Part shown: in pieces, positions 12,008 through 22,837 of the stretch
Numbering within the stretch: position 1 is the stretch's first letter
Layout: each line of letters begins with the position of its first letter
Assembly (NCBI RefSeq): GCF_019457635.1
Contig: NZ_CP080412.1
Coordinates: 2,046,001-2,110,000 of the forward strand
DNA length: 64,000 nucleotides
Direction of reading: 5' to 3'
Source of the DNA: Shewanella mangrovisoli
Lineage (GTDB): Bacteria > Pseudomonadota > Gammaproteobacteria > Enterobacterales > Shewanellaceae
Program-made: the position numbers and the translations under genes
Notes under the pieces: generated by a model
Seen by the model: only the letters and a program-made list of their open reading frames with translations
Databases searched by the model: none
Told to the model about the DNA's origin: nothing

Positions 12008-12964
12008 TTATATAAGTCCAAGGGTCGACAGGATAAAAATGCCTAAGGTGCAGGTGAGCAGTGAGCAAACTGTGGTGAGGGCGATAATATTGGCGGCTAA
12101 GGTGGCATTTCCCCCCATGGCCCGCGCCATCACATAACTTGCGGCCGCCGTGGGCGCGGCGCTCATCAAAAACACTAAGGCCAGTTCCACACCGCGATAG
12201 CCAAGTATCAAGGCTCCTAGGGTGATAAATAGTGGCGCAAAGACCAGTTTTAAGGCGGTCGAGAACCAAGTGGAATACTTTTCATGTCTAAGCGAGCCAA
12301 TATCCAGCGAGCCACCGGTGCACAGCAGTGCTAAGGGCAGCGTCATATTGGCAAAGTATTGTCCGGCATCGAGGACCATTTTCGGTACGGGGATCGCCAG
12401 CAGATAAAACAGCATGCCGAGCAGAATGGCAATGATCAGCGGGTTTTTAGTGATGGTTTTAATGACCACCGCAAAGGCGCGGCGGCTCGATTCTTCTCCC
12501 CGCGGGCTTAAGCAAATTACGGCTTGAATATTGTAGAGCAGCGTCATGGACGCCACATAAACGGCCGCTAAGGCAACGCCCGATTCGCCGTAGGCATTAG
12601 AGACATAGGCTAAGCCGATAATGGCGGTATTGGCTCTAAATCCCCCTTGAATGATGACGCCTTGATCCTTCGGCTCGGGGAAAAATCGTTTCGTCGCGTA
12701 GGTCGAGAGAATAAAAAACAGTAAGTTGGCTAATAAGCCATAACCGATTAACGGCGCACTGGCGGCAAGATCGTGATGCGAGCTGATGATGCTGAGAAAC
12801 AACAGCGCGGGCAGAGTGACATTAAAAACCAGCTTAGAGGCGACATCAATAAAGTGCTCATCAATCACTTGGGTGCGTTTAAGCATCACGCCTAAGGCTA
12901 ACATTAAACAGATGGGACCGGTTATTGAAGCAGAAAACAACAACTGCTCAATGATATTGCCCAT
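12008..12964 (-). CDS. auxin efflux carrier (AEC) family transporter
   Basis: This 318-aa membrane protein has about ten hydrophobic segments in two sets of five around a hydrophilic centre (SPRGEESSRR), the AEC/PIN-like topology. Typical blocks are GFRANTAIIGLAY in the first half and SAAPTAAASYVMARAMGG in the second. Bacterial AEC members are mostly uncharacterised, and a few carry malonate, malate or other small organic anions, so the substrate cannot be stated here. GGAG seven bases upstream of the ATG is the ribosome binding site. It appears to be a single-gene unit. Confidence 0.88.
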   Translation of the reverse strand: MGNIIEQLLFSASITGPICLMLALGVMLKRTQVIDEHFIDVASKLVFNVTLPALLFLSIISSHHDLAASAPLIGYGLLANLLFFILSTYATKRFFPEPKDQGVIIQGGFRANTAIIGLAYVSNAYGESGVALAAVYVASMTLLYNIQAVICLSPRGEESSRRAFAVVIKTITKNPLIIAILLGMLFYLLAIPVPKMVLDAGQYFANMTLPLALLCTGGSLDIGSLRHEKYSTWFSTALKLVFAPLFITLGALILGYRGVELALVFLMSAAPTAAASYVMARAMGGNATLAANIIALTTVCSLLTCTLGIFILSTLGLI

Positions 12965-13190
12965 AACTTCTCCTCGAAAATTCCATAGTGCGTTGCCGCT
13001 GAAACCGTGCGGCTTAACGATTACAAAAGTGATTACAACAGCAATTACAACTCAACCATGACTACTTGTGATTGCCGCCTCGCGATTAACGCTTAGCCAC
13101 AGGCGCGATAGTGTCGCACAGTGAGTCGCTTGTCGAGAGCACATCAACTTACACTTCCAGAAAAGCGTAACGGGATGTTTTTACCAACAA

Positions 13191-13217
13191 ATAAGGCCGC
13201 ATTAAATGCGGCCTTAT
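13191..13217 (-). terminator. likely terminator after metG
   Basis: A 13-base perfect stem, ATAAGGCCGCATT with AATGCGGCCTTAT around one A, lies 39 bases past the metG stop. The following bases on the minus strand are TTGTTGG, a weak U-tract. Confidence 0.65.
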
Positions 13218-13255
13218 ATCGATTTTGCAGTAGCTTGACTCGTGTTTAGCCTAGC

Positions 13256-15286
13256 TTACTTCACACGCATGCCAGGTTGTGCGCCTTCGTGGGGTTCTAA
13301 AATCCACAAATCGCTGCCACCAGGACCTGCAGCCAGTACCATGCCTTCTGACATGCCAAAACGCATCTTACGTGGCGCAAGGTTGGCGACCATCACAGTC
13401 AGCTTACCCTCGAGATCCTCAGGCGAGTAGGCCGATTTAATGCCTGCAAATACCTGACGGGTTTCGCCGCCGATATCCAATTGCAGTTTTAACAGTTTGT
13501 CGGCTTCGGCCACATGCTCGGCTTTGACGATACGCGCAATACGCAGATCGATTTTAGCGAAATCTTCAAAGTTGATGGTGTCGCTAATTGGATCAGTCGC
13601 CAATGGGCCTTTAGGTGCTTCTGGCTCGCTCGTGGCTTGCAGGTTTTCTTTAGAGTCGGCCACCATAGCGTTAACCTTGTCTAATTCAACACGTTGCATC
13701 ATGGCTTTGAACGGTGCAATTTCGTGTCCCGCCATATCTTGGTTTAGCGCATCCCAAGTTAAGGTCTGTTGGAAGAAGGCTTCAACATCCAACGCTAAAC
13801 GTGGTAACACAGGTTTTAAGTAAGTGACCAGAATGCGAAACAGGTTCAGGGCGTTCGAGCACACTTGGTGCGCCGCTTCCTGTTGATCGTCTTGTTTCAC
13901 TAACTGCCAAGGCGCTGCATCGGCGACAAAACCGTTGGCGATATCGGCCAATGCCATGATTTCGCGCATCGCTTTACCGTATTCGCGGGTTTCATAGAAC
14001 TCGGCAATTTGTTCTTGCTTAGCTAAAAACGCATCCGTGAGCTTAGTGTCGGCAATCTTGGCCAACTTGCCATCGAAACGCTTAGTGATAAAGCCCGCGG
14101 TACGAGACGCGAGATTCACCAACTTACCCACTAAGTCTGAGTTTACGCGCTGAACGAAGTCTTCTAAATTCAGGTCGAGATCGTCGATACGGCTGCTCAA
14201 TTTGGCGGCGTAGTAGTAGCGTAAGTATTCAGGGTCTAAGTGGTCTAAATAGGTGCGCGCCTTAATAAAGGTGCCCTTAGATTTAGACATCTTAGCGCCG
14301 TTCACTGTGACATAACCGTGGGCGTAGACGCTGTTAGGTTGGCGATAACCCGAGCCATGGAGCATGGCCGGCCAGAACAGGCTGTGGAAGTAAACGATAT
14401 CTTTACCGATAAAATGGTAAACTTCGGCCTTAGAATCCTTCGCCCAAAATTCGTCAAAGCTTAGCTCTGGACGTTTGTCACAGAGGTTTTTGAATGAGCC
14501 CATGTAGCCGATAGGCGCATCTAACCATACGTAGAAGTATTTGCCCGGTGCATCTGGGATCTCAAAGCCAAAGTAAGGCGCATCGCGGGTGATATCCCAT
14601 TGCTGCAGACCCTGTTCGAACCATTCGTCGAGTTTGTTGGCCATTTCGGTTTGAAGTGCACCCGAGCGAGTCCACTCTTTGAGCATGTCTTCGAAGGCGG
14701 GTAAGTCGAAGAAGAAGTGCTCAGTGTCCTTCATCACAGGCGTCGCGCCAGAGACGGCTGACTTAGGGTTAATCAGCTCAGTTGGGCTGTAAGTCGCGCC
14801 GCAAGCATCACAGTTGTCGCCGTATTGATCCGGTGATTTACACTTAGGGCAGGTGCCTTTGACGAAGCGGTCTGGAAGGAACATCGACTTTTCAGGGTCA
14901 AATAATTGCGAAATGCTCTTGCTCTTGATATAGCCATTCGCGCGCAGTTTTAAGTAAATATCGCTCGCCAACACGCGGTTTTCTTCACTGTGGGTGCTGT
15001 GATAATTATCGAAGGCGATATTAAAATCGGCGAAATCCTGCTGATGCTCTTTGTTGACTTGAGCGATCATTTCTTCAGGCGCCATGCCTAATTGCTGCGC
15101 CTTGAGCATAATCGGGGTGCCGTGGGCGTCATCGGCACAAATATAGTGGCACTCATGTCCACGAAGCTTTTGATAACGCGACCAGATATCCGTCTGGATG
15201 TATTCCAGCATGTGACCTAAATGAATCGGTCCGTTCGCGTAGGGAAGTGCGCTGGTCACGAGAATTTTACGTTGTGAAGTTGCCAT
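13256..15286 (-). CDS. metG: methionyl-tRNA synthetase
   Basis: MetG charges tRNA(Met) and initiator tRNA. The class I signature HLGH is at residues 22-25 and the KMSKS loop ([11 protein letters not shown]) is near residue 333. A zinc-knuckle insertion carries CPKC and CDAC cysteine pairs around residues 145-162. The C-terminal 110 residues form an EMAP/Arc1p-type tRNA-binding domain ([17 protein letters not shown]), which also dimerises the enzyme. The 676-aa length is that of the enterobacterial dimeric enzyme. The gene is divergent from mrp as in E. coli. Confidence 0.97.
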   Translation of the reverse strand: MATSQRKILVTSALPYANGPIHLGHMLEYIQTDIWSRYQKLRGHECHYICADDAHGTPIMLKAQQLGMAPEEMIAQVNKEHQQDFADFNIAFDNYHSTHSEENRVLASDIYLKLRANGYIKSKSISQLFDPEKSMFLPDRFVKGTCPKCKSPDQYGDNCDACGATYSPTELINPKSAVSGATPVMKDTEHFFFDLPAFEDMLKEWTRSGALQTEMANKLDEWFEQGLQQWDITRDAPYFGFEIPDAPGKYFYVWLDAPIGYMGSFKNLCDKRPELSFDEFWAKDSKAEVYHFIGKDIVYFHSLFWPAMLHGSGYRQPNSVYAHGYVTVNGAKMSKSKGTFIKARTYLDHLDPEYLRYYYAAKLSSRIDDLDLNLEDFVQRVNSDLVGKLVNLASRTAGFITKRFDGKLAKIADTKLTDAFLAKQEQIAEFYETREYGKAMREIMALADIANGFVADAAPWQLVKQDDQQEAAHQVCSNALNLFRILVTYLKPVLPRLALDVEAFFQQTLTWDALNQDMAGHEIAPFKAMMQRVELDKVNAMVADSKENLQATSEPEAPKGPLATDPISDTINFEDFAKIDLRIARIVKAEHVAEADKLLKLQLDIGGETRQVFAGIKSAYSPEDLEGKLTVMVANLAPRKMRFGMSEGMVLAAGPGGSDLWILEPHEGAQPGMRVK

Positions 15287-15446
15287 CTTGTCTCAAATAT
15301 CGTGGTGGGCCAAAAATAATGGTAGAGATACTAACCGATTACAGGATGATTTTCATCAAAACCTGAGTCGATTGGGTTAAATCTGCGCTAATGTTTTTGT
15401 CATTATCTGGTACACTTGGGCAAATTTATTGGTGGGGGTAATTCTT

Positions 15447-16562
15447 TTGTCTTCAACTCAAACTGATTATCGTTTAAGTGACGATCTTCTCGGGCCCGTT
15501 CTGGCCATTCTCGATGCATATATCGACCCGTATTTAGCGAAGGGGTTAGTGAGCGCAGGATGCGTGAATAAATTGGCGATTGAAGGTAAGCGTTTGCAGC
15601 TTGGCTTAGTCTATCCATACCCCTGTATGACCCAATACCGTGATACTGTTATGGCTCTCACCAACAAACTCGCGGTGCTGGATGCCATCGACGAAGTTGA
15701 GTGCGAAATCGATTTCCAACCAAAAGTGTATTCGGCGATTGCCTCTATTGCACCGATTGCCAATGTGAAGCAAGTGATTGCCGTCGCATCAGGCAAAGGC
15801 GGTGTGGGTAAATCGACCACAGCGGTTAACCTTGCCTTAGCACTGGCTGCAGAAGGTGCCCAAGTCGGTATTTTAGATGCCGATATTTATGGTCCTTCCG
15901 TCCCATTAATGCTCGGGATCCCCAACTTCAGACCCGTTTCCCTCGATGGTAAACACATGAGCGCCGCCAGCGCCCATGGCATTGCCGCCCAATCGATTGG
16001 TTTTATGTTAAGTGGTGATGAGGCCGCAGTATGGCGTGGTCCTATGGCGGCGGGCGCGCTTGCGCAGCTGCTCAATGAAACCCAGTGGCCTGAATTGGAT
16101 TATCTGGTGGTCGACATGCCGCCGGGTACTGGTGACATTCAATTAACCCTGTCACAAAAAGTGCCTGTGAGTGGCGCTGTGATTGTGACTACCCCGCAGG
16201 ACATCGCACTGGCCGATGCCAAGAAAGGCATCACCATGTTCCAAAAGGTGAATATTCCGGTCCTTGGGATTGTTGAGAATATGAGTTTCCATTTATGTCC
16301 CGAGTGTGGCCATAAAGAACACCCATTTGGTACGCACGGTGGCAGTAAAATGGCCGAGCGTTATCAAGTTCCACTGCTAGGCGCTTTACCGCTGCACATC
16401 AATATCCGTGAAGCCATGGATGTGGGGGCGCCGACGGTTGTAGCCGAGCCTGACAGTGAAGTGGCGGCACTTTATCGGGAAATTGCCCGTAAAGTGGGCG
16501 CCGAATTGGCTCTCAAACAGAGTCAAAAAACAGTTTCTATTAGCGTATCAGATGACGAGTAA
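15447..16562 (+). CDS. mrp: Mrp/ApbC family iron-sulfur cluster carrier ATPase
   Basis: Mrp/ApbC proteins are deviant-Walker P-loop ATPases that bind and transfer Fe-S clusters. The protein has an N-terminal MIP18/DUF59-like domain of about 95 residues, then the P-loop [10 protein letters not shown] near residue 115, and a cluster-binding CPEC motif near residue 284. I prefer the TTG at 15447 (371 aa, starting [13 protein letters not shown]), with GGGGG about ten bases upstream; another TTG at 15429 would add six residues. udk follows 11 bases after the stop, forming a mrp-udk-dcd run. Confidence 0.93.
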   Translation: MSSTQTDYRLSDDLLGPVLAILDAYIDPYLAKGLVSAGCVNKLAIEGKRLQLGLVYPYPCMTQYRDTVMALTNKLAVLDAIDEVECEIDFQPKVYSAIASIAPIANVKQVIAVASGKGGVGKSTTAVNLALALAAEGAQVGILDADIYGPSVPLMLGIPNFRPVSLDGKHMSAASAHGIAAQSIGFMLSGDEAAVWRGPMAAGALAQLLNETQWPELDYLVVDMPPGTGDIQLTLSQKVPVSGAVIVTTPQDIALADAKKGITMFQKVNIPVLGIVENMSFHLCPECGHKEHPFGTHGGSKMAERYQVPLLGALPLHINIREAMDVGAPTVVAEPDSEVAALYREIARKVGAELALKQSQKTVSISVSDDE

Positions 16563-16573
16563 GGTTTAAGGGT

Positions 16574-17212
16574 ATGAATTCTCAGCAGTGTGTCATTATT
16601 GCAATTGCTGGCGCGTCAGCATCGGGCAAGAGTTTAATTGCCAAGACGATTTTTGACGAACTTCGCCGCGATTTAGGCACAGATCAGATTGGGGTAATTA
16701 ACGAAGACGCGTACTACCGCGATCAGAGTCATTTATCCATGGATGAACGTGTGTTAACCAACTACGACCATCCCAAGGCGTTAGACCATCAGCTGCTATG
16801 CACGCACTTGCAGTTGCTAAAGTCTGGCGAAGCTGTTGATATTCCTTGCTATAGCTATACCGAACATACGCGTATGGCCGAAACCGTGAAAATGACACCG
16901 AAAAAAGTGATCATTTTAGAAGGCATCCTGCTGTTAACAGACCCTAAATTGCGTGAATTGATGGATGCGAGCGTGTTTATGGATACGCCGCTGGACATTT
17001 GCTTCCTGCGCCGTTTAACCCGCGACGTGGCCGAGCGTGGCCGTACGATGGAATCGGTGATTTCACAGTACAAGAAGACAGTGCGTCCTATGTTCCTGCA
17101 ATTTATTGAACCTTCAAAACAATACGCTGATATTATCGTGCCTCGCGGCGGTAAAAACCGTATCGCGACCGATATTTTGAAGACTCGTATTCAACATCTA
17201 CTGGCAAAATAA
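16574..17212 (+). CDS. udk: uridine/cytidine kinase
   Basis: Udk phosphorylates uridine and cytidine to UMP and CMP in pyrimidine salvage, preferring GTP in enterics. The P-loop GASASGKS lies at residues 13-20, followed by [10 protein letters not shown] and YDHPKALD, which shape the nucleoside pocket. The 212-aa length matches E. coli Udk (213). The next gene, dcd, also acts on pyrimidine nucleotides and starts 29 bases downstream, the same order as in E. coli. Confidence 0.96.
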   Translation: MNSQQCVIIAIAGASASGKSLIAKTIFDELRRDLGTDQIGVINEDAYYRDQSHLSMDERVLTNYDHPKALDHQLLCTHLQLLKSGEAVDIPCYSYTEHTRMAETVKMTPKKVIILEGILLLTDPKLRELMDASVFMDTPLDICFLRRLTRDVAERGRTMESVISQYKKTVRPMFLQFIEPSKQYADIIVPRGGKNRIATDILKTRIQHLLAK

Positions 17213-17241
17213 CGACTAAAACTCAGGGAGTAAAAGGCAAG

Positions 17242-17823
17242 ATGCGCTTAACCGATATCGAAATTGAACAGGCCCTTGATAACGGCTCGATTGTGATTGA
17301 ACCTCGCCCAAGCAACGATGCGATTTCTGGTGTGAGTGTCGATGTGCGATTAGGGGGGCAATTTCGCGTCTTTAAAGATCATACCGCGCCTTTTATCGAC
17401 CTGAGTGGTCCGAGTACGGAAGTGCAGGCGGCGCTTGATCGGGTGATGAGCGAAATTATCGAAATCCCTGACGGCGAAGCCTTCTTCCTGCATCCCGGTG
17501 AATTGGCGCTCGCCGTAACCTATGAGAGCGTGACGCTGCCTGCCGATATCGTCGGTTGGCTTGATGGCCGCTCTTCACTGGCGCGTTTAGGCCTGATGGT
17601 GCACGTGACTGCGCACCGGATTGATCCGGGTTGGCAGGGTAAAATCGTGCTTGAGTTTTATAACAGTGGTAAGTTGCCTTTAGCGCTGCGTCCACGGATG
17701 ACCATTGGCGCATTAAACTTTGAACGTTTAAGCGGCCCAGTGGCGCGTCCTTATAACAAGCGTAAAAACGCGAAATATAAAGACCAGCAAGATGCGGTCG
17801 CCAGCCGTATCAGTCAGGACTAA
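17242..17823 (+). CDS. dcd: dCTP deaminase
   Basis: Dcd deaminates dCTP to dUTP, the main source of dUMP for thymidylate synthesis in gammaproteobacteria. The protein is 193 aa, exactly the length of E. coli Dcd. It carries the trimer-interface and active-site block [20 protein letters not shown], with the catalytic Glu region GKIVLEFYN. It follows udk and precedes pabC by five bases, so all of mrp through tatD may be read from a shared set of promoters. Confidence 0.97.
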   Translation: MRLTDIEIEQALDNGSIVIEPRPSNDAISGVSVDVRLGGQFRVFKDHTAPFIDLSGPSTEVQAALDRVMSEIIEIPDGEAFFLHPGELALAVTYESVTLPADIVGWLDGRSSLARLGLMVHVTAHRIDPGWQGKIVLEFYNSGKLPLALRPRMTIGALNFERLSGPVARPYNKRKNAKYKDQQDAVASRISQD

Positions 17824-17828
17824 TACCC

Positions 17829-18638
17829 TTGATTTGGGTTAATGGGGTATCACAGGCAAGCATTGCTCCCATGGACAGAGGGCTTGCCTATGGTGATGGC
17901 CTGTTTGCCACTATGCGAACTGACGCACATGGCATTTTGTTTTTTGAGCAGCACCAAGCCCGTCTTACGGCTGGCGCTGCGCGGCTAGGGTTCGACTGGC
18001 AAATGAGTCAAGCCCTAAGCCAACAACTCGATACTCTCGCCAAGCAATACCCACAGCATTGTATTAAATTGATGCTCACGCGGGGCGTGGGTGGCCGTGG
18101 TTATGCGCCACCGGAGCAGGTTCAAGTCACTGAAGTGGTCTCAGTTCATCCTATTCCACCCCAATATGCCTTGTGGCAGCAACAGGGTATTCGCCTTGCG
18201 ACGTCAGCGGTCCAATTAGGCCATCAACCCTTGTTGGCGGGCATAAAGCATCTTAATCGCCTCGAGCAAGTGTTGATCAAATCCCAGCCCTTACCACAGG
18301 GTTTTGATGATTGGTTGGTGCTGGATTGTACTGGGCAGGTGATTGAGTCTTCGATGGCGAATATCTTTTTTGTCAAAGGCAATCAAGTGATTACCCCATC
18401 GTTGGCGCACTGCGGCGTCGCGGGTGTGATGCGCGAGCAAGTTATGTTAGCCTTACTTGCACTGCAGATGAATATCGATTGTTTGCCGTTTGGCGCCGAG
18501 CGTTTAGTGGAGTTTGACTCGGCATTTATCACTAACAGCGTCTTAGGTGTAGTAGATGTGCTGGCGATTGACTCGCACACTTTTACTCCTTCTCCTTTGA
18601 CAGCAGATCTTAGACAAACACTTTCACTCTCACTATGA
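17829..18638 (+). CDS. pabC: 4-amino-4-deoxychorismate lyase PabC
   Basis: PabC is a PLP enzyme of fold type IV that eliminates pyruvate from aminodeoxychorismate to give p-aminobenzoate for folate. The start is a TTG at 17829 (MIWVNGVSQASIAPMDRG). The block DRGLAYGDGLFATMR is characteristic, and the PLP lysine lies in GIKHLNRLEQV around residue 138. It is 269 aa, as in E. coli. Its stop overlaps the start of mltG (ATGA at 18635), giving translational coupling in the conserved pabC-mltG-tmk-holB cluster. Confidence 0.94.
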   Translation: MIWVNGVSQASIAPMDRGLAYGDGLFATMRTDAHGILFFEQHQARLTAGAARLGFDWQMSQALSQQLDTLAKQYPQHCIKLMLTRGVGGRGYAPPEQVQVTEVVSVHPIPPQYALWQQQGIRLATSAVQLGHQPLLAGIKHLNRLEQVLIKSQPLPQGFDDWLVLDCTGQVIESSMANIFFVKGNQVITPSLAHCGVAGVMREQVMLALLALQMNIDCLPFGAERLVEFDSAFITNSVLGVVDVLAIDSHTFTPSPLTADLRQTLSLSL

Positions 18639-19645
18639 AGAAAATCATTCTGATCGCAAGTTCTACTTTGTTGACCTTGCTGACCTTAGCTTGTTTGGTT
18701 GGTTATTGGGGCTATCGAACGATTATTGATTACAGCCAAACCCCCTTAGTCTTAACCGAAGCCAAAGAATTAACCATTGCCCGTGGCACCAGTGTGCACC
18801 AATTAGCGCAGCAGTTAGAAACCGATGGTGTTATCCAAGACAAATGGAAACTCAAATGGTTACTGAAATTGCGCCCAGAGCTGGCGAAGATCCGTACCGG
18901 TCTCTACGAGATGTCACCTTCGCAGACGATTGCCGACTTACTCAACGATTTAGCGAATGGTAAGGTGAAAACCTTCAGCCTGACCTTAGTCGAAGGCAAA
19001 ACCATTGCCGAGTGGGAACAACAGCTTGCGAGTGCGCCGCACTTACAGTTGTCCCCCGAAGTCTTTAGTGCGGTATTGATGGAGCAGGGCGACGATTCGG
19101 CGCTGCCTGAGGGTAAATTCTTCCCCGATACTTACCATTACACCGCCGATAGCGATGCTAAGACGCTGCTCACCCAAAGTTATAAGATGATGGAGCAGGA
19201 GCTGGCCAAAGCATGGGCGGAGCGTGTGCCCGGTTTACCACTCAAATCGCCCTATCAGATGCTGATCTTGGCATCGATTGTTGAGAAAGAAACAGGCCAA
19301 GCCTTCGAGCGCGATCAAATCGCTGGTGTGTTTATCAATCGACTCAATCTGGGGATGAAGCTGCAAACCGATCCAACGGTGATTTACGGCATGGGTGACA
19401 GGTTTAAAGGCAATATCACCCGTAAAGATCTCGTCGAAGAGACCCCCTTTAACACCTATCGGATTTTCGGTTTACCGCCAACGCCGATTGCTGCGCCAAG
19501 TAAGGCGTCATTGCAGGCGGTGTCTAAACCTGCCAAGGTCAGTTATTTGTATTTTGTGTCGCGCAACGATGGCACCCATGTGTTTTCGACCACCTTGGAA
19601 GAGCATAACCGCGCCGTCGATATTTATCAGAGAAAGAAAAAATGA
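18635..19645 (+). CDS. mltG: endolytic murein transglycosylase MltG
   Basis: MltG (YceG) is an inner-membrane enzyme that cleaves nascent peptidoglycan glycan strands and sets their length. One transmembrane helix (about residues 4-24) anchors a periplasmic body with a LysM-like region ([18 protein letters not shown]) and the YceG catalytic domain. The catalytic glutamate lies in [10 protein letters not shown], near residue 218. The motif [10 protein letters not shown] is also conserved. It is 336 aa (E. coli 340). It overlaps both pabC and tmk by four bases. Confidence 0.95.
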   Translation: MKKIILIASSTLLTLLTLACLVGYWGYRTIIDYSQTPLVLTEAKELTIARGTSVHQLAQQLETDGVIQDKWKLKWLLKLRPELAKIRTGLYEMSPSQTIADLLNDLANGKVKTFSLTLVEGKTIAEWEQQLASAPHLQLSPEVFSAVLMEQGDDSALPEGKFFPDTYHYTADSDAKTLLTQSYKMMEQELAKAWAERVPGLPLKSPYQMLILASIVEKETGQAFERDQIAGVFINRLNLGMKLQTDPTVIYGMGDRFKGNITRKDLVEETPFNTYRIFGLPPTPIAAPSKASLQAVSKPAKVSYLYFVSRNDGTHVFSTTLEEHNRAVDIYQRKKK

Positions 19646-20271
19646 CCCAAGCATCCGCCAAATTCATTGTTGTTGAAGGACTGGAAGGCGCAGGCAAATC
19701 GAGTGCGATTGCCCTTATTCGCGATTTTATTGAAAAACATACTGGTCTTGCACCCGTGTGCACCCGCGAGCCAGGCGGTACGCCGCTGGCCGAGCGCATT
19801 CGTGACTTAGTGAAAATTGCTGACCCAAGCGATCCTCTGTGTGATGAGTCCGAATGTTTATTGATCTACGCCGCCAGAGCCCAGCTCGTCGCCAATGTGA
19901 TCAAACCCGCGCTGGCAGAAGGCAAGTGGGTGTTAGGGGATAGGCATAATTTGTCATCTTTGGCTTACCAAGGCGGTGGACGCGGCTTAATGCCTTTAGT
20001 CGAAGCCGTGAGTAACGCGACACTTAAAGGCTTTAAACCCGATTTAACCCTCTATCTTGACCTTGATCCAAAGCTTGGGCTGCAGCGCGCAGCAAAACGG
20101 GGCGAGCTTGATAGAATTGAGCAACAAGCCATCGACTTTTTTGAACGGGCGCGCGCAACTTACCTCAAGCTTGCCAGCGAAGATGAGCTGATTGTCGTTA
20201 TCGATGCCAGCCAAACCATGGCCGAAGTGCATAAAGATATTCTGGCCGTGTTACAGGCGATGGCATGGTAA
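19642..20271 (+). CDS. tmk: thymidylate kinase
   Basis: Tmk phosphorylates dTMP to dTDP. The P-loop [10 protein letters not shown] lies at residues 13-22. The [16 protein letters not shown] segment contacts dTMP, and the LID-region AYQGGGRGL carries the Arg expected for the E. coli-type enzyme. The 209-aa length is typical. A small deviation is [12 protein letters not shown], where most family members have Tyr in place of His after Asp-Arg. It overlaps mltG by four bases and holB by seven, showing a tightly coupled operon. Confidence 0.96.
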   Translation: MTQASAKFIVVEGLEGAGKSSAIALIRDFIEKHTGLAPVCTREPGGTPLAERIRDLVKIADPSDPLCDESECLLIYAARAQLVANVIKPALAEGKWVLGDRHNLSSLAYQGGGRGLMPLVEAVSNATLKGFKPDLTLYLDLDPKLGLQRAAKRGELDRIEQQAIDFFERARATYLKLASEDELIVVIDASQTMAEVHKDILAVLQAMAW

Positions 20272-21221
20272 CGCAAAGCGGCTTTGATGTATTAACCCTG
20301 CCTTGGCTCGATGCGCCAAGGCAGGCGTTTTTAACCCAGTTACAAACCCAAAAAGTCCCCCACGCGCAACTAGTGGGTATCGATTCCGCCTATGGCGGTG
20401 AACTTTTGAGTGTGTTTATGGCGCGTGCCGCCATGTGTTCGCAACCCACTCCTGCGGGTGGATGTGGTTTTTGTAAGTCCTGCCAGCTATTTGATGCGGG
20501 TAATCACCCCGATTTTTATCAAATTGAGGCCGATGGCCATCAAATTAAAGTCGACCAAATCCGTGAGCTGTGTACCCGCCTGAGTGCAACCGCCCAGCAG
20601 AGTGGTCGGCGCGTCGCCATCATTCACCACAGCGAGCGCTTAAACTCAGCCTCAGCCAATGCGTTACTCAAGACACTTGAAGAGCCGGGCAAAGACACCT
20701 TACTGCTATTACATTCCGATACGCCCGCGCGTTTAATGGCAACGATTAGCAGCCGTTGCCAGCGGCTTCCCTTTGTGGCGCCGTCTAAGATGTTGATCAA
20801 AAACTGGTTAATTCAGCACAGTCAGATCCAAGAGGATGTGACTTGGTGTTTGAGTGTGGTCGGAGGCCCATTAAAGTTGGCCGAAAGTTTGCAGACAGAT
20901 GGGACACAACCGAGTCGCTATCAAACTTTGTTAGGTTTTCGCAAAGATTGGGCGCAAAGTTTGTCGTCAGGCCATCTGTGTGCTAGTTTGTTAACGATAA
21001 GTGAACAACAAATCATTGATGCTCTTAAGGTTTTATACTTACTCCTGAGACAAATTTTACTGAAGTACGGCGACCAAGATGCGTTTGTGCAAGCGCAAAT
21101 AGGGAACTTGGCGGCGAAAATCATGGGAATGTGTCATAGCTTAAGTGCAATGCCGAGTGTCAATTATTTAGGCTTGTGTCAAAGTTATGTCTTAGAATAT
21201 AGAGAAATAACAAATAAGTAA
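20265..21221 (+). CDS. holB: DNA polymerase III delta-prime subunit
   Basis: HolB is the delta-prime subunit of the clamp loader and stabilises its open ring. It has the AAA+ fold with a zinc module (four Cys between residues about 46 and 70: [16 protein letters not shown]) and the SRC-like motif in [11 protein letters not shown] that senses neighbouring ATP sites. As expected for delta-prime, the P-loop is degenerate ([11 protein letters not shown]). It overlaps tmk and is followed after six bases by pilZ, the same arrangement as in many gammaproteobacteria. Confidence 0.94.
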   Translation: MVTQSGFDVLTLPWLDAPRQAFLTQLQTQKVPHAQLVGIDSAYGGELLSVFMARAAMCSQPTPAGGCGFCKSCQLFDAGNHPDFYQIEADGHQIKVDQIRELCTRLSATAQQSGRRVAIIHHSERLNSASANALLKTLEEPGKDTLLLLHSDTPARLMATISSRCQRLPFVAPSKMLIKNWLIQHSQIQEDVTWCLSVVGGPLKLAESLQTDGTQPSRYQTLLGFRKDWAQSLSSGHLCASLLTISEQQIIDALKVLYLLLRQILLKYGDQDAFVQAQIGNLAAKIMGMCHSLSAMPSVNYLGLCQSYVLEYREITNK

Positions 21222-21227
21222 CATGCC

Positions 21228-21554
21228 ATGGTCGATCTTGTCGTCAATTTTGATACCTTACATCAGCTTTACCGCGCCTATATGCCGTTTATTAAACCGG
21301 CAGGGCTGTTTGTCGCCACCGGGGAAACCCATTATCTCGGTGAGACGTTAACCATTGCCTATCGTTTACCCGGCGCGACCACCTCAAACGAGTTTCGTGG
21401 CGTGGTTGTGTGGATTAATCCGCTGGGCGCATCGGGCGGCCGTCCCGTGGGGATCGGGATTAAAATCGTTTCTGATCCCGATAGCCATAAACACCATATC
21501 GAAAAATTGTTATCCCGTGAGCTCGCTTCCGGCGACTTAACCTGCACTATGTAA
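21228..21554 (+). CDS. pilZ: type IV pilus PilZ protein
   Basis: This 108-aa single PilZ domain closely resembles Pseudomonas PilZ itself (AYMPFIKPAGLFVATGETHY; GVVVWINPLGASGGRPVGIGI). That founding branch lacks the RxxxR motif needed for c-di-GMP binding, and no RxxxR precedes the barrel here either. It acts by protein contacts (PilB and FimX in studied species) in pilus extension. The start is the ATG at 21228, six bases after holB. The gene is followed by a MITE-like element, which separates it from tatD. Confidence 0.9.
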   Translation: MVDLVVNFDTLHQLYRAYMPFIKPAGLFVATGETHYLGETLTIAYRLPGATTSNEFRGVVVWINPLGASGGRPVGIGIKIVSDPDSHKHHIEKLLSRELASGDLTCTM

Positions 21555-21592
21555 CTGTTATCGTGGTCAGCTAGGGTTTACATCGAGTATTG

Positions 21593-21823
21593 AACCTGAA
21601 CTCGGGGTAACGAGTGTCGAAAAAATCTAAATTTAACACCCTAAATCAATGCTGTAACCAATTGTGTTTTTTAAGTTGATAATATTTCTGACAGAATGCG
21701 CAGATTTTTGCGCATATCAAGGCGCTCTGTCGTATGCCATAGCGAGCTATGGTTAGACAGAGCAACGCAAGAAGGCCCGAAAAGATGCCTATTCAGCGGC
21801 TCTACTTATCCCGAGCTCAGGTT
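21593..21823. mobile_element. MITE-like element with 18-bp terminal inverted repeats
   Basis: The ends are imperfect 18-bp inverted repeats (16 of 18 match): AACCTGAACTCGGGGTAA at 21593-21610, and on the other strand AACCTGAGCTCGGGATAA at 21823-21806. The 231-bp element has no reading frame of note. Inside are a 7-bp stem at 21696-21715 (ATGCGCA/TGCGCAT) and a long bipartite hairpin at 21724-21763, with outer arms GCTCTGTC/GACAGAGC and inner arms CCATAGC/GCTATGG. I could not identify a clear target duplication. The structure suggests a non-autonomous element moved by a transposase elsewhere; the family is not identified. Confidence 0.7.
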
Positions 21824-21918
21824 ATTTAGTGCTGAGTGTAGCCTTAGCAGAATTTGACCTCGATCCCATCGCTGAGTATCCTTGTGCTCCTTTTTTGTTT
21901 CTCTGTGTGGAAATTGCT

Positions 21919-22707
21919 GTGCTTATCGATTCACATTGCCATCTCGATCGCCTGAAAGCGGCGCCCGATCAACAAACCTTAGAACTCATCTTAGCCAACG
22001 CTAAGGCGCGCGGTGTCGACTATATGCTCTGTGTCAATGTGCGCCAGCAGGGATTCGAGTCGATGCGTGACAAGGTTGCCGCTTTCGAGCAAGTGTTTTT
22101 GTCTTCGGGCGTGCATCCGCTGGATGTGAAAGATGGCCTAGATGTTGAGCAAATTCGCCGCTTTGCGATGGATCCGAAAGTGGTGGCCATTGGTGAAACT
22201 GGCTTAGATTATTTTTATGCCGATGAGACCAAAGCCCTGCAACAACAGTGTTTTGAGCAACAAATTGCCTTAGCCCTTGAAGTCAATAAGCCGCTGATTG
22301 TGCATACCCGTGATGCCCGTGAAGACACCATCAATATGCTCAAAGCGGGGCAGGCGGACAAAGTTGGTGGTGTGTTGCATTGCTTTACGGAAAACTGGGA
22401 AATGGCCAAGGCGGCGATTGACTTAGGTTTTTATATTTCCGTTTCAGGCATTGTGACCTTTAAAAATGCCGGAGAGTTAAGAACCGTGATCCGCAAAGTG
22501 CCGAAAGAGCGTTTATTGGTGGAAACCGATTCGCCTTATCTTGCGCCTATTCCACACCGTGGACAGGAGAATCAACCCGCCTATGTGCGTGATGTGGCTG
22601 AGTTTGTGGCAGAGCTGCGCGGAGAGCGTTACGAGGAGCTTGCCGAGTACACCAGTGAGAACTTCTTTAACTTGTTTAAGGATGCGGCTCGTTTAATCGG
22701 CCGATAA
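21919..22707 (+). CDS. tatD: TatD family metal-dependent deoxyribonuclease
   Basis: TatD-family enzymes are TIM-barrel metallohydrolases with 3'-5' exonuclease or AP-endonuclease activity. Metal ligands appear in DSHCHLD (His6 and His8), GETGLDYF, VHTRDA, LHCF and ETDSPYL. I chose the GTG at 21919 (262 aa), because GGAA lies five bases upstream and family proteins begin right at this motif. An upstream in-frame extension starts only after the MITE-like element and looks non-coding. The position after holB-pilZ corresponds to E. coli ycfH, so this is more likely the YcfH paralogue than E. coli TatD proper. Confidence 0.9.
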   Translation: MLIDSHCHLDRLKAAPDQQTLELILANAKARGVDYMLCVNVRQQGFESMRDKVAAFEQVFLSSGVHPLDVKDGLDVEQIRRFAMDPKVVAIGETGLDYFYADETKALQQQCFEQQIALALEVNKPLIVHTRDAREDTINMLKAGQADKVGGVLHCFTENWEMAKAAIDLGFYISVSGIVTFKNAGELRTVIRKVPKERLLVETDSPYLAPIPHRGQENQPAYVRDVAEFVAELRGERYEELAEYTSENFFNLFKDAARLIGR

Positions 22708-22837
22708 GAGGTGTAACTCTTGCTTGAGTCCGCAAAGGTTAAGCCTTTACTTACGCGTTGTGGGTAAAGTGGCAGTCAGTAAAGCTCGTTCCATAAAGCT
22801 AAAACCCAAAAGCTTTACTCATTAGGCGTCAGCCCAT

